Below, in pieces: positions 1 through 13,080 of a stretch of 64,000 nucleotides of DNA. The notes beneath the pieces were generated by a model, which had not been told where the DNA came from, made no database searches, and saw nothing but the letters and a program-made list of their open reading frames with translations. The DNA comes from Myxococcales bacterium. GTDB taxonomy: Bacteria; Myxococcota_A; Polyangia; Haliangiales; Haliangiaceae. The stretch lies in assembly GCA_947483555.1 (NCBI GenBank), contig CANKMW010000003.1, positions 62,001 to 126,000 on the forward strand. Reading direction: 5' to 3'. How positions within the stretch are numbered: position 1 is the stretch's first letter; each line of letters opens with the position of its first letter. The position numbers were made by a program, and so were the translations under genes.

Positions 1-2
1 CC

Positions 3-1013
3 GCCTGCCGGGTTGCCCAGCTCGCCGCCGAGACCCGCGCCGCCGCTGGCCAGCGCGCCGGCACGGTCGACGCCGCCCGCGGCGCCGGCTCCGACGAGCT
101 GGTCAGCGAGCTCGAGCGTGATCTCGCCGAAGCCCGGGTCGCGACCGTCGCCGGTGACATCGGTCGCGCGCTGTCGGCCGCGCGTCGCGTCGCTGCCACC
201 GCCGAGCGTTCGGGCCGCGCCGCCGACCTCGCCGAGGCGCTGGTGATCGGCTGCCGCCTCGAGCTCGCCAAGGGCGACCGCGCGGGCGCTCGGGCCCAGG
301 CCAGCCGCGCCGCGCGCGAGGCTGCTGCCGCCGGCCTCATCCGGCCCCGCGCCCACGCGCTGCTCGCGCTGGCGTCGCTGGCCCGTGACGACGGCGACCT
401 CGCCGCCGCGGCGACCTACGCTCGTGACGCCGCCGAGCTGGCGCAGTCGGCCGGCCTGCCGGTCGAGCGTCTCGCCGCCACCGCCGCCCTCGATGCCATC
501 ACCGGCGGCGATCCCTACGCCGTCGGTGGCAGCGGCGCCGCCGCCGCGATGTCACAGGCGGCGATCGAGGCCGCCGGCCGCCTGCTCACCGATCTCGGAC
601 TCACCGCGGTGCGGCCGTTCCGCGTCATCGATGCCGCCGGCACCATCAGCGAGGTCGCCGACGCCGATCCGGAGGTGTTGCGCCTGGCCGCACGCACGCT
701 CGCGGTCGATGCGGTCCGCGAGACCATCTGGCGCAAGGGCACCGAGCTCGCCGATCTACGCCGGCGCAGCCTGCTCAAGAAGCTGCTGTTCCTGTTCGCG
801 GCCACGCCCGGTCGCACGTTCTCCAAGGAGGAGATCGTGCAGACGGTGTGGAACGTCGCCTACCATCCGCTCCGGCACGACGCGGCGCTGTTCACCAACA
901 TCATGCGCATCCGCCGCCTGCTCGGCGAGGACGGCGCCGAGATCATCCGGGTCACCGAGGACGGCTATCGCTTCGAGCCGCCCGCCGATTTCATCTTCGT
1001 CCACCCCGCGTAA
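3..1013 (+). CDS. TPR-type transcriptional regulator with C-terminal winged helix (5' end outside window)
   Basis: The reading frame is open at the left edge, so the start is missing; 336 codons are visible. The first ~250 residues are Ala/Arg/Glu-rich helical pairs of the kind seen in TPR or SARP-like regulators. The last ~80 residues, from '[20 protein letters not shown]' to the 'EDGYRF' strand, match an OmpR/BTAD-type winged-helix DNA-binding domain: the recognition-helix region with '[13 protein letters not shown]' and the wing are both visible. Having the DNA-binding domain at the C terminus after a helical repeat region is common in myxobacterial regulators. The target is unknown. It ends 67 bp before a lipoprotein gene on the same strand. 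Confidence 0.7.
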   Translation, partial: ACRVAQLAAETRAAAGQRAGTVDAARGAGSDELVSELERDLAEARVATVAGDIGRALSAARRVAATAERSGRAADLAEALVIGCRLELAKGDRAGARAQASRAAREAAAAGLIRPRAHALLALASLARDDGDLAAAATYARDAAELAQSAGLPVERLAATAALDAITGGDPYAVGGSGAAAAMSQAAIEAAGRLLTDLGLTAVRPFRVIDAAGTISEVADADPEVLRLAARTLAVDAVRETIWRKGTELADLRRRSLLKKLLFLFAATPGRTFSKEEIVQTVWNVAYHPLRHDAALFTNIMRIRRLLGEDGAEIIRVTEDGYRFEPPADFIFVHPA

Positions 1014-1080
1014 GGCAGGCAAGCGCGCAGAATCCTTCACGCTTGTGGCCGGAACCGGAACAGCCGATCCGAAACCGGTG

Positions 1081-3030
1081 ATGCTTCGTACAGGTTCGAT
1101 GGGGAACCGTCTGGCTGCCGTGGTCGTCGCGCTCGGGTTCGCGATCGGGTGCGATGGCGGCGGCGGCGACGCCGCCGTCGATGCCATGTCGATCGACGCG
1201 ACCGGCAACGACGGCTCCGCCGTCGACGGCGGACCGGTTGATTCGACCGCGGCTGACGGGGCCGCCGCCGACGCGGCGACGACCGACGCGGCGACGACCG
1301 ACGCGGCGACGACCGACGCGGCGACGACCGATGCGGCGTCGACCGACGCGGCGACGACCGACGCGGCGACGACCGATGCGGCCACCGACGCCACGACCGA
1401 CGCCACCCCCGACGCCACGCCGCTGTTCACCCTGACGGTGATGATGGACGGTACCGGCACCGGCACCGTGACCTCGGACCCGATCGGGATCACCTGCGCC
1501 GGTGACTGCTCGGAGACCTACAGCAGCGGGACCCCGGTGATGTTGACCGCCAACCCCACCGGCGGCTCGACGTTCGGGGGCTGGAGCGTCGACTGCTCCG
1601 GCGTCGGTGTCGCCATGGTGAACATGACCGGGAACCGGAACTGCACCGCCACGTTCCACGGGCCGCAGGCCAACTTCCACAGCGACCAGCCCGACATCAG
1701 CCACGACGGTCGCTACGTCTGCTTCACGACCTTGGCCAGCAACCTGGTCGCGGGTGACACCAACAGCTTCCGCGACATCTTCGTGCGCGACACCTGCCTC
1801 GGCGCCACCGGGTGTACGCCGTCGACCACGCGGGTGTCGGTGGACACCGCGGGTACCCAGGGCAATGGCGCCAGCGGATTCTGTTCGATGTCGGCGACCG
1901 GCCGCTACATCGCCTTCGAGTCGTACGCGACCAACCTGGTGGCGGGCGACACCAACGGCATGTCCGACGTCTTCTTCCGCGACACGTGTGCCGGTGCCGT
2001 CGGCTGCACGCCGTCGACGGTCCGGGTGTCGTTGTCGGCGATCGGCGCGGTGGAGAACAGCAATAGCCAGTTCGGAGAGATCTCGGGTGACGGCCGCTAC
2101 GTGGTGTTCCTCTCCAACGCCACCAACCTGGTCACCGGCGATACCAACAACCGCGCCGACCTCTTCGTGCGCGACACCTGCCTCGGCGCGGTGGCCTGTG
2201 GCGCGACGACGACCCGGGTCTCGGTGGCCGGCGATGGCTCGCAGTCCAACAACTCGGTCACGGCCCGTCACACGGTCTCGGCGGATGGTCGCTACGTGGC
2301 GTGGCCATCGAACGCGAGCAACCTGGTCGCCAACGATACCAACAACCGCGCCGATGTGTTCGTGCGCGATACCTGCGCCGGGGCGGTCGGCGGCTGCGTG
2401 CCGTCCACCACCCGGGTCTCGGTCGACCCCGCGGGCGGCGAGGTGGTCGGCAGCTCCGGCATCACCGCGACGGCGTTCTCCGCCGACGGCCGCTACCTGG
2501 CGTTCGATTCGGCCGCCACCAACCTGGTCACCGGGGACACCAACGGCTTCATCGACATGTTCGTGCGCGACACCTGCGTCGGCGCCGGCGGCGGCTGCGT
2601 GCCGACCACCACGCGGGCCTCGGTCACGACCGCCGGGGCCGAGGCCAACGGCATCAGCGGCTCGACGCCCCCCGCGGTCGCCAGCGGCGGGCGCTTCGTC
2701 GCGTTCGACGCGTCGACCGCCTTCAATCTGGTCCCCGGGGACAACAACAACAACGGCGATGTCTTCCTGCGCGATACCTGTCTCGGCGCCGGCGGATGTA
2801 CGCCGTCGACCTCGCTGGTTTCGGTGTCGACCACCGCGCCGAACCCGGGCAACTCCTTCAGTCAGCAACTCTCGATGTCGCCCAGCGGTCGGTACGTCGC
2901 CTTCCACTCCGATGCCGGCAACCTGATCGCCGGCGATACCAACCTCTATCAAGACATCTTTCGCCGTGACACCTGCGCCGGCGAAACGGTCGGGTGCGTA
3001 CCCGCCACCCTCCGCGTCTCCATCCCGTGA
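1081..3030 (+). CDS. Secreted lipoprotein: Asp/Thr-Ala linker, InlB-B-type repeat, TolB-like propeller
   Basis: 649 residues. A signal peptide with a lipobox-like 'LGFAIGC' predicts export and lipidation. A low-complexity 'ATTDA' linker covers residues ~65-115. It is followed by a domain resembling the bacterial InlB B-repeat/SprB family (residues ~118-195, 'GTGTVTSDP' and paired Cys). The rest holds seven repeats, each built around 'DGRYVxF', 'NLVxGDTN' and 'DxFVRDTC', as in TolB/WD40-like beta-propellers. Each blade also carries a Cys pair, suggesting disulphides outside the cytoplasm. The start is uncertain: ATG at 1099 gives a tighter signal peptide and neither start has a clear ribosome site. 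It converges with the next gene, leaving a 10-bp gap. Substrate or partner is unknown. Confidence 0.8.
   Translation: MLRTGSMGNRLAAVVVALGFAIGCDGGGGDAAVDAMSIDATGNDGSAVDGGPVDSTAADGAAADAATTDAATTDAATTDAATTDAASTDAATTDAATTDAATDATTDATPDATPLFTLTVMMDGTGTGTVTSDPIGITCAGDCSETYSSGTPVMLTANPTGGSTFGGWSVDCSGVGVAMVNMTGNRNCTATFHGPQANFHSDQPDISHDGRYVCFTTLASNLVAGDTNSFRDIFVRDTCLGATGCTPSTTRVSVDTAGTQGNGASGFCSMSATGRYIAFESYATNLVAGDTNGMSDVFFRDTCAGAVGCTPSTVRVSLSAIGAVENSNSQFGEISGDGRYVVFLSNATNLVTGDTNNRADLFVRDTCLGAVACGATTTRVSVAGDGSQSNNSVTARHTVSADGRYVAWPSNASNLVANDTNNRADVFVRDTCAGAVGGCVPSTTRVSVDPAGGEVVGSSGITATAFSADGRYLAFDSAATNLVTGDTNGFIDMFVRDTCVGAGGGCVPTTTRASVTTAGAEANGISGSTPPAVASGGRFVAFDASTAFNLVPGDNNNNGDVFLRDTCLGAGGCTPSTSLVSVSTTAPNPGNSFSQQLSMSPSGRYVAFHSDAGNLIAGDTNLYQDIFRRDTCAGETVGCVPATLRVSIP
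1276..1380 (+). repeat. 15-bp in-frame tandem repeat coding 'ATTDA' units
   Basis: Seven consecutive 15-bp units with consensus GCGACGACCGACGCG. Variants are only T for C in GAT/GAC codons and one ACG-to-TCG change. Because 15 is divisible by 3, gain or loss of units changes linker length without a frameshift. The units encode part of the flexible Asp/Thr/Ala spacer of the lipoprotein. Confidence 0.9.
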
Positions 3031-3040
3031 CCGCCGCGGG

Positions 3041-4441
3041 TCAGTTGCCGCCACCCCCCGGCAACTGGCCGCCCAGCGTGCCGCGCAGCAGACCGCCGGC
3101 GGGCGGCAGGCTGTTGGTGGCGTTGTCGCCGAAGATGCGCCAGCCCTCGCGGCGGAACACGTCGTAGCCGGCCAGGTAGTCGGCCTCGGCGAAGATGATG
3201 GTCGGGATCAGGAACGTCGGCGTGGTGCCCGGCCGGTACGCCATCAGCGCGTCGGGGATCACCGGCATCGTCAAGGGCGACGAGACGTCGGGGGGCGCCA
3301 TGACGAAGGCCTGGTGGTTCTCGCCCGTCTCGGTCCAGTTGGTCAGCATCAGCGCGCCATCGGTGGTCGCGAACGAGCCGGCCGGCGTCCAGTCGACCTG
3401 CAGGCGGCCGGCGGTCTCGCCCAGCGTGGCCGCGGTGATGATCGGCAGCAGCGTCGAGAGATCGTGGGCCACCGTCGCCGGCGCGTCGGGCTTGCCGCCG
3501 AGCAAGATCGAGGCGCCGGCCGCGGCCGCCGGGTTGCCGGCGGTGCGGCCGATGAAGATCGCGTACTGCAGCCGGTTGACGACGCTACCGTTCCAGTAGC
3601 CACTGGCGATGGTCGCCGAACCGCCGGCGAAGCCGCCGCCGGCGCGCGGGCCGTCGAAGTGCACGCCGTCGATGCGGAAGTGGTTCTCGACGCCGACCCC
3701 GGTGGCGTCAGCGGGCGGGTTGGTGAGCGAGTAGGTGAGCGGCTGGTAGGTGGTCTGCCAGGCGTCGAGCGTCACGGCCGTCGCGGCGCCGGTCACCGTG
3801 GTGTTGGCGTGGTCGTAACCGACCGGTGCACCGTTGGTGTCGTTCGCCACCGCCACGATGTCGAAGCTCTGATTGCTGCCCAGGCAGCGCATCGGGATGA
3901 CCAGCGTCACGGGCTGGGTCGGGGTCGCGGTCTGGACCTCGGTGCAGCCGGCGCTGACCGTGTACGACGTGGCGGTGGCCTGCGCTCCGGGCAGGGTGAT
4001 GGTGGCGGTGGTCGCGGTCGCCGACGTCGGCTCGTCGAAGTCCCAGACCAGGTTATCGCCGGGCTCGATGGCCAGGAACGAGATCGTGATGTAGCCGGTG
4101 ATCCCGCCGCCCGGCATCGTCACGAACAGCGTGACCGAGCTGCCGATCATGATCGTCTCGCTGGCCACGCCCGCGTTGTCGGTGACCTCCTGGGTCTGCA
4201 CGGCGCCGGTCGGATCGTTCCACACCACGGTCAGGCCCGGGACCGGGTTGCCCATGCCGCGCACGGTGAGGGTCGCGGTTCCAAGCGCGGTGGCGTCGAT
4301 CGGCGCGTCGACCGTGGCGTCCTCCTCGGTCGGGCCGTCGATCGGTCCGCCGTCGGTGAACTGTTCGTCGTCACCGCCACAGGCGAGGAACGCCAGCGCC
4401 AGAGCGCCGGCAAGCGAGATCGATGCAGAAGGCTGTGCCAT
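3041..4441 (-). CDS. Secreted lipoprotein of unknown function
   Basis: 466 residues. The N terminus 'MAQPSASISLAGALALAFLA' followed by 'CGGDDE' is a lipoprotein signal with Cys at the lipobox. An acidic Asp/Pro spacer to about residue 50 follows, as in neighbouring lipoproteins. The body is Thr/Val/Gly-rich and beta-strand-like with few Cys, compatible with Ig-like or carboxypeptidase-regulatory folds. I recognise no enzyme motif. It ends in a Gly/Pro-rich tail ('GGQLPGGGGN'). It is transcribed convergently with the propeller lipoprotein. Confidence 0.75.
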   Translation of the reverse strand: MAQPSASISLAGALALAFLACGGDDEQFTDGGPIDGPTEEDATVDAPIDATALGTATLTVRGMGNPVPGLTVVWNDPTGAVQTQEVTDNAGVASETIMIGSSVTLFVTMPGGGITGYITISFLAIEPGDNLVWDFDEPTSATATTATITLPGAQATATSYTVSAGCTEVQTATPTQPVTLVIPMRCLGSNQSFDIVAVANDTNGAPVGYDHANTTVTGAATAVTLDAWQTTYQPLTYSLTNPPADATGVGVENHFRIDGVHFDGPRAGGGFAGGSATIASGYWNGSVVNRLQYAIFIGRTAGNPAAAAGASILLGGKPDAPATVAHDLSTLLPIITAATLGETAGRLQVDWTPAGSFATTDGALMLTNWTETGENHQAFVMAPPDVSSPLTMPVIPDALMAYRPGTTPTFLIPTIIFAEADYLAGYDVFRREGWRIFGDNATNSLPPAGGLLRGTLGGQLPGGGGN

Positions 4442-4560
4442 GTCAGGACCCCCGATAGGTGGCTTCAGGATCGCCCAGGTCGGCGCCGGGGTCCATTTCG
4501 AAGCCGCCCCTCGTGGGGCAGCGCACGGTTAATCGCGGGCCGGATCGGGCGCGCAGGTCG

Positions 4561-5700
4561 TCAGTTGATCCAGCGCCGGGGCGGCGGATCGGGGCGCTCA
4601 TCGTCGTCACCCTCGTTGTCGTTCTCGCCGCCGCTGCCGTCGGTGACGACCGCATCGGGATAGCGACCGCGCAGATCATCGAGCCCGAGGTCGGGCTCGG
4701 CGAGTGGATCGGCCGCGCCCGGCCACGGCATGTGCGGTGGCGCACGGTGGCGCTGGGCCTCCTCGGCGGCCATCTGCGCCAGGCGCACGCGGGCCAGCTT
4801 GCGTCGTCGTCGCCACGCCAGCACCAGCAGCAGCGCCGCCAGCACCCACAGCCCGCTGGCGAACACGCTGGCCGGCACCAGCAAGTAGCGGCGGATCAGA
4901 TCCGCGCGCCACTCCTCGTAGATCTCCTCGATGCCCAGGCCGTAGGCGTCGCGCGCCGCGGCGTCGACGTCCTGGCCCTGGCTCAGGGCCCGCAGGAAAT
5001 ACCGGAACGGCCACCGATCGCCGTCGTCATCGCCGTCGGTCCATCGCCCGCGGTGCGCGAGGTAGCCGACGAAGTCGTAGCTCTGCGCGTAGGCGCGCGA
5101 CGCCGGTGCCTCCTCGACCGGGAAGCCGGCCTCGAGAGCGTCGAGCGGCGCGATGTTGCCGAACCACGCCATGCCGGCCAGGGTCTCGAGCCGTGACAGG
5201 TCGAGATCCTGCGCGTGTTGCCAGGCGAAACCCTCGTGGAGCCAGCGGGGTGCATCGCGCACCGCGGCGCCGAGCAGGAGATGGGCCAGCTCGTGATCGA
5301 GCGTCTTGCCGGTGTCGTGGAGCTGCGCGCCGCGATACAGCGCCAGCGCCAGCACCCCCTCGTCGGGGAACGCGACGCCGGCCGCCCAGCGCGGCGCGCC
5401 GCGCCCAGGCGGCGACACCGAGGACAGCTCGGCGGTGTCGCGGACCAGCCGGATCTCGATGCGGGCCGGTCGGGGCAGCTCGGGCAGATCCTCGGCGATG
5501 CGGGGCAGCACGCGCTGGGCGCGATCGGCGAGTCGCCCGGCCTCCGCCTCGAGCCCGGCGGCGGCGCGGACCACGAGGTCGCCGCGATCGATCGTCACCG
5601 GCAGCGGCGTCGCCGCGGCCGGCCCGGGCGCCAGCGCCAGCGCGAGCACGACCGCCACGGCGGCGGCCCACGAGCGAAGTGGATGGCGAGCACGGGGCAT
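4561..5700 (-). CDS. MA-family peptidase-like membrane protein (HExxH)
   Basis: 379 residues. A signal peptide or anchor is at residues ~8-30. The central domain has 'LDHELAHLLLG' (HExxH, near residue 135), followed ~15 residues on by 'WLHEGFAWQ'. This is the arrangement of the peptidase MA-like/gluzincin families, in which the second motif supplies the third zinc ligand. A single hydrophobic helix ('SVFASGLWVLAALLLVLAW') near residue 290 is followed by an Arg/Lys cluster and an acidic, disordered tail. That predicts an extracytoplasmic protease domain anchored by its C-terminal part. A GTG start at 5709 would overlap the upstream stop as GTGA and is equally plausible. It is probably co-transcribed with the upstream PEGA-like and PilZ genes. 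Confidence 0.75.
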   Translation of the reverse strand: MPRARHPLRSWAAAVAVVLALALAPGPAAATPLPVTIDRGDLVVRAAAGLEAEAGRLADRAQRVLPRIAEDLPELPRPARIEIRLVRDTAELSSVSPPGRGAPRWAAGVAFPDEGVLALALYRGAQLHDTGKTLDHELAHLLLGAAVRDAPRWLHEGFAWQHAQDLDLSRLETLAGMAWFGNIAPLDALEAGFPVEEAPASRAYAQSYDFVGYLAHRGRWTDGDDDGDRWPFRYFLRALSQGQDVDAAARDAYGLGIEEIYEEWRADLIRRYLLVPASVFASGLWVLAALLLVLAWRRRRKLARVRLAQMAAEEAQRHRAPPHMPWPGAADPLAEPDLGLDDLRGRYPDAVVTDGSGGENDNEGDDDERPDPPPRRWIN

Positions 5701-5705
5701 GAGGA

Positions 5706-6935
5706 TCACGGGAACGTGAGATCGATGATCTGGCGGTCGTCGCCGGCATCGAGGGCGTAGATCGTGGCGGCGCCGGCGGCGAGGGCGCCGCCGATCACCG
5801 CGTACACCCACCACCGGGTCGGCTCGCGCGGACGCGAGACCTCGCGCACCAGCTCGTCGTCCTCGGTGAGCAGCGGCTGATCGGGATCCGGGCCGGCGCC
5901 GGTCCAGGCTTCGACGCGGGCCATGACGCCGGCGCCGATGGCGAGCGGGTCGCCGAGGTCGCCATCGACGACCAGGCGCGCGGTGCGCTGTTGCGGCCGC
6001 CGCACCCACAACGATGCCGCGCCGCGTTCGCCGAGCACGACCGCGAACCGGACGCCGATCCGGGTCATCAGCTCACTGACCTCGACCTCCGTCGGCGGCG
6101 CCGCACCCTGCCAGGCCGCGACCTGGGCCGCGACATCGCGCCAGGCCGCGATCCGATCGAGGGCGGCCACCTCGATGGTGAGCGGCTTGCCGTGCACGGT
6201 GGCGATCACCGCGCCACGGCTGGCACCGGTCGCGACCGCGACCAGGTGCTTGCCGGCGGCGACGAAGCGGGTCAAAGGCGCCACGCCCACCGCGACGTCG
6301 TCGATCGTCACCGCGGCGCCGACCGGCGCGCTCACGGTGAGCTCGACGATGTCGCGATCGGTCGCGGCGTCGATGTCGGGGAAGCGGGCCCAGATGTCGG
6401 GCGGCACCGCGGCGGCGGCGCCGATGGCACGCAGGCGATCGGCCGCGGCGCGCGCCATCGCACCGTCGCCGTCGCGGTCGGCGCACAGCAGCACGTAGGT
6501 CCACGCCGCCCGCATCCGGACCGTCTCGTCGATGGCGGCGGCCTGGCGCGCGGCGAGCAGCCGCACGGCATCCTCGGCCGCCGGCCGGGCTCGACCGCAC
6601 TCGAGGGCGCCGAAACCGTCGCGAGCCTCGGCCAGCGCCGCGGTGGCCAGGGCGTCATCAGCGTCGGTGGCCACCCCGGTCAGCGCCGCCTCGCGGTCGT
6701 CGGCCACCACCGCCACGCCGTTGACGGTCGCCAGCGCGGCGATGAATCGCCGCCGCGTCGCGTCGCGATCGGCGGACGCCGGTCGCGCTTCGATGATCGC
6801 CAGCGGTTCGCCGCCCGGCGCGGGGGCCGCGAACGCCGGCGCGATCCCGAACCCGAGCAGCCCGAGCAGCCAAAGGACGCCGACGCCGGCGCCGGCTAGT
6901 GCGGCAACGACTCGAGGTACTTGGACAGCGCCCAT
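5706..6935 (-). CDS. PEGA-domain-like membrane protein
   Basis: 409 residues from an ATG inside the end of the preceding PilZ gene (40-nt overlap). The first ~35 residues are hydrophobic and read as a signal peptide ending near 'APAFAAPAPGG'. A helical segment with two well-spaced Cys follows. Then comes a beta region ('VELTVSAPVGAAVTIDDVAV', 'GVAPLTRFVAAGKH') of the PEGA type often found in surface proteins of myxobacteria. A transmembrane helix ('WWVYAVIGGALAAGAATIYA') lies near the C terminus. No catalytic motif is visible, so a structural or envelope-sensing role is inferred only. Confidence 0.65.
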   Translation of the reverse strand: MGAVQVPRVVAALAGAGVGVLWLLGLLGFGIAPAFAAPAPGGEPLAIIEARPASADRDATRRRFIAALATVNGVAVVADDREAALTGVATDADDALATAALAEARDGFGALECGRARPAAEDAVRLLAARQAAAIDETVRMRAAWTYVLLCADRDGDGAMARAAADRLRAIGAAAAVPPDIWARFPDIDAATDRDIVELTVSAPVGAAVTIDDVAVGVAPLTRFVAAGKHLVAVATGASRGAVIATVHGKPLTIEVAALDRIAAWRDVAAQVAAWQGAAPPTEVEVSELMTRIGVRFAVVLGERGAASLWVRRPQQRTARLVVDGDLGDPLAIGAGVMARVEAWTGAGPDPDQPLLTEDDELVREVSRPREPTRWWVYAVIGGALAAGAATIYALDAGDDRQIIDLTFP

Positions 6936-7219
6936 ACGTCCTTGGGGCGGAGGCCGTCGAACTGGACGCCGACGCTGTTGTCGGTCGACCAGCGCACGAC
7001 CCCGCCGATGGAGATCGCCGACTCGGCGGTCGGCACGCGGAAGCTCACGTGCACGCGCCGGCCCATCGGCAAGCGGGCGATGTCGAGCAGGGCGCCGCCG
7101 ACCGACAGGTTGACGATGCGGGTGTCGATGGGGCCGCCGTCTGGTGCCCCGGTATCGGCGACAAACGCGCAAGCGATGTCCACGTCGTGACGCGTCGCGG
7201 TTCGTCGGTTGTCGGCCAT
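6896..7219 (-). CDS. PilZ-domain protein, candidate cyclic-di-GMP receptor
   Basis: 107 residues, a complete single PilZ domain. The N-terminal Arg-containing segment 'RRTATRHDVDIACAF' and the 'NLSVGGALLDIA' motif (the [DN]xSxxG element) are the two c-di-GMP contact regions of the family. The basic segment lacks a perfect RxxxR spacing, so binding is likely but not certain. ATG at 7219 was chosen over one at 7264 because GGAGAGG lies 3 nt upstream and the shorter protein begins at the domain. The next gene starts inside its 3' end, implying an operon. Confidence 0.8.
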   Translation of the reverse strand: MADNRRTATRHDVDIACAFVADTGAPDGGPIDTRIVNLSVGGALLDIARLPMGRRVHVSFRVPTAESAISIGGVVRWSTDNSVGVQFDGLRPKDVWALSKYLESLPH

Positions 7220-7329
7220 GACCTCTCCGATTGTAAGTCGGAGCGGCCCCGAGACCAGTGCCAACCGCCCTGGAAGATGAGGTAGGAGCCAGACGCCGTT
7301 CAGCCAGGTCAGCCAGGATCGAGAGGAAT

Positions 7330-7345
7330 AGCGTTGATCAGCGCT
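7330..7345. other. 16-bp near-perfect palindrome after the foldase gene
   Basis: AGCGTTGATCAGCGCT is symmetric around GATC apart from one mismatched pair. It lies 4 bp beyond the stop codon of the minus-strand foldase gene and about 110 bp upstream of the PilZ gene. It could be a weak terminator stem (no U run follows) or an operator for the PilZ operon. Confidence 0.3.
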
Positions 7346-7349
7346 CAGG

Positions 7350-8366
7350 TCACAGCTTGATGTCGAGGAACGACTGCTTGCGCAGCTCCTCGATCCACTG
7401 CTGGGTCTGCTTGTCCATCTCCCGCCGTCGCAGCTCCCCGCGCAGTTGCTCCTTCAGCTCGTCGAAGCTCTTCATCTCGTTGCGCTTGATCTCGCTGACG
7501 TAGAAGACATGCAGCCCGGTCGGACCGCTGACCGGCCCGCGGAGCTCGCCCTGCTCCATGGCGAAGACGACGCTCTCCCACTGCGGATCGAGCGAGCCGC
7601 GTTCGATCCAGCCCAGCTCGCCGCCGCCGGGTCGGCTGGCGACGTCCTCGCTGACCAGCTTGGCGACCTCGGCGAAGTCCTCGCCACCCTTGACTCGAGT
7701 CATCGCGGCGGCGGCCTTGGCCTTGGCGGCGGCGACCTCGGCCTCGGTCGGCCGCTCCGGAAGCACGAACTGGATGTGCGACAAGCGGACCGCGCCGACC
7801 GCCTCCGAGCGCCGTTGCATCTGATCGTAGCGGCCGCGCACCTCGTCGTCGGTGACGTTGACCTTGGGGGCGACCAGCTGGTTCATCGCCTTGACGCGCG
7901 TGAGCTGGCGCTGGATGTCGAATCGATACGCGGTGATGTTGTACCCCTGCGCCACCAGCGCCTGCTGGAACTGCGCCTCGTCGAGCTTGTTCTGGCTCCG
8001 GATGTCGGCGATGGCCGCGTCGATCTCCTTGGGGGTCACCTCGATGCGCGCCTCGTTGGCGGCCTCGAAGATCAACTCCTCGTTGACCAGTTCGTCGAGG
8101 ACCTGGCCGCGCAGCTTCTCCAGCCGGCGGGTCCGCTCCTTGAGATCCGTGATGCCCTCGACATCGGCCTCGTAGGGAGCCATCCGGATGGTCAGCTCGG
8201 TCTCGAGGATGACCGCGTCGTTCACGACCGCGACCACGCGATCGACGACGTAGACCCGGCGCGCCTTCTTGGTGCCCGCCTTGGGCTGGGCGACGGCGGC
8301 ACCGGCGAGCGTGCCGAGGGCGAGGACGGCGACGGCGACGGCGGCGAGGAGCAGGCGGGGACGCAT
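7350..8366 (-). CDS. SurA-like periplasmic peptidyl-prolyl isomerase/chaperone
   Basis: 338 residues. The signal peptide ends near 'LAGAAVAQPK'. A SurA N-type helical chaperone domain covers residues ~35-185 ('VVDRVVAVVNDAVILETEL' is the typical first strand and helix of SurA). A parvulin rotamase domain follows at ~195-300, with 'LSHIQFVLPE' and 'GGELGWIERGSLDP' recognisable, and a C-terminal helix ends the protein. The family escorts outer-membrane proteins through the periplasm. ATG at 8366 has GGGAG 5 nt upstream, favouring it over an ATG 60 nt further out. It lies just downstream of a second parvulin lipoprotein. Confidence 0.85.
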   Translation of the reverse strand: MRPRLLLAAVAVAVLALGTLAGAAVAQPKAGTKKARRVYVVDRVVAVVNDAVILETELTIRMAPYEADVEGITDLKERTRRLEKLRGQVLDELVNEELIFEAANEARIEVTPKEIDAAIADIRSQNKLDEAQFQQALVAQGYNITAYRFDIQRQLTRVKAMNQLVAPKVNVTDDEVRGRYDQMQRRSEAVGAVRLSHIQFVLPERPTEAEVAAAKAKAAAAMTRVKGGEDFAEVAKLVSEDVASRPGGGELGWIERGSLDPQWESVVFAMEQGELRGPVSGPTGLHVFYVSEIKRNEMKSFDELKEQLRGELRRREMDKQTQQWIEELRKQSFLDIKL

Positions 8367-8422
8367 CACGACTCCCGGTTGGACGGTGGTGCCATGCCAA
8401 GGGTTGCCTGTCACGTTGCCTG

Positions 8423-9517
8423 TCACCTGGGCCCTGGCGACGTCGACCCGGACGGCGGGGTCGCCGGCGGCGCGACCGGCGGCGGCACCGGCATGGGCGC
8501 CACGCCCGGGGTCGGCGCCGGTGGCGTGAAGTCGGGCAGCGGCGCCGAGTCGCCGTGCGGATCACCGCCGGCGGTCGAGGTATCGATCTTCACCTTGGCC
8601 AGGCTGGCATCGTCGATCGTGATGCGCGCCTTGTTGCGGAGTCCGTCGATGAACTGCTTCTGCGCGTCGACGCGCTTCTCGCGGTACAGCTTGTTGCGGA
8701 TCTGCTGCGAGGCATCGGCCAGCGTGCGGGTCATCGCCTTGCGCCGCCCGGTCTGCTTGAGGATCCACCAGGTGCCGTCGCCGGCATCGATGGCGCCCGA
8801 CACGTCGCCGGTGTTGACCAGCGCGAACGTCGCCGCGACCACGGGTTGGGGCCAGTCCTTGATGCCGACCGTCATGTAGCGCAGGTCGCCGCCGCGCAGC
8901 TTGGTGTCCTCGTGGCTGGTGTACTTGGCGACCAGGTCGCGGAAGCCCTTGTTGGTCTTGCCGGCGTCGCCGGCGGCCTCGGCGGCGACCCGATCGGCCT
9001 GCGCCTTGGCGCGCACCACGATGGCCGACGCCCGCACCTCCTCGGGCTTCACGAACTCGTCGAGGTGACTGTCGTAGTAGGCCTTGATCTCGGGGTCGGT
9101 GATCGACTCCGGCGTGACGCGGACCTCGAACTCGTCCTTCATCAGCTTCTGGATCATCACCTGCTTCATGGTGCGGATGACCTCCGGATCCTTGTCGAAC
9201 CCGCGCCGCTGCGCCTCCTTGGCCAGCACCTCGAAGCGGACCAGGCTGTCGAGGAACTCCTTCTTCTGTTCGAGCGAGGTGTAGCGAGCGCGGATGTACG
9301 GCGACTGGCGATTGAGTCGCTCCTGCAGCTCGCCGACCGTGATCACGACATCGTCGACCTGGGCCAGCGGCGTCGTCAGATCGGCGGCCGACTGCCCCGG
9401 CGACGGGGCCGTGGTCTTCTTGCCGCCGCGCTTGGCCGGCTTCTCCTGGCAAGCGCCGGTGGCCGCAGCGACGAACGCCGCGCAAAGCGAGATCAAGATC
9501 ACCTGGAACGTGCGCAT
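8423..9517 (-). CDS. PpiC-type peptidyl-prolyl isomerase lipoprotein
   Basis: 364 residues. The lipoprotein signal 'MRTFQVILISLCAAFVAAAT' is followed by 'GAC', making a periplasmic lipid-anchored foldase likely. An N-terminal helical chaperone part ('VITVGELQERLNRQSP', 'LVRFEVLAKEAQRRG') precedes a parvulin domain at residues ~165-280 ('EVRASAIVVRAKAQ', 'GGDLRYMTVG'). The last ~50 residues are Pro-rich and probably disordered. A GAGG site stands 6 nt before the ATG. With its downstream neighbour it forms a pair of related foldases following mfd on the same strand. The parvulin core seems somewhat divergent, so enzymatic activity is likely but not proven. Confidence 0.85.
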   Translation of the reverse strand: MRTFQVILISLCAAFVAAATGACQEKPAKRGGKKTTAPSPGQSAADLTTPLAQVDDVVITVGELQERLNRQSPYIRARYTSLEQKKEFLDSLVRFEVLAKEAQRRGFDKDPEVIRTMKQVMIQKLMKDEFEVRVTPESITDPEIKAYYDSHLDEFVKPEEVRASAIVVRAKAQADRVAAEAAGDAGKTNKGFRDLVAKYTSHEDTKLRGGDLRYMTVGIKDWPQPVVAATFALVNTGDVSGAIDAGDGTWWILKQTGRRKAMTRTLADASQQIRNKLYREKRVDAQKQFIDGLRNKARITIDDASLAKVKIDTSTAGGDPHGDSAPLPDFTPPAPTPGVAPMPVPPPVAPPATPPSGSTSPGPR

Positions 9518-9549
9518 AAGTACCTCACGTGACTCGGCTTTTGCCGAGT

Positions 9550-13080
<3,531 letters not shown>

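Noticed and set aside
1276..1380. Possible CRISPR array
   Set aside because: Units are 15 bp with no spacers and lie in frame inside a gene. The same holds for 22900-22989.
991..3054. 687-codon minus-strand frame opposite the propeller lipoprotein
   Set aside because: Its Arg/Gly repeats mirror the propeller repeats; the plus strand has a signal peptide and structured repeats.
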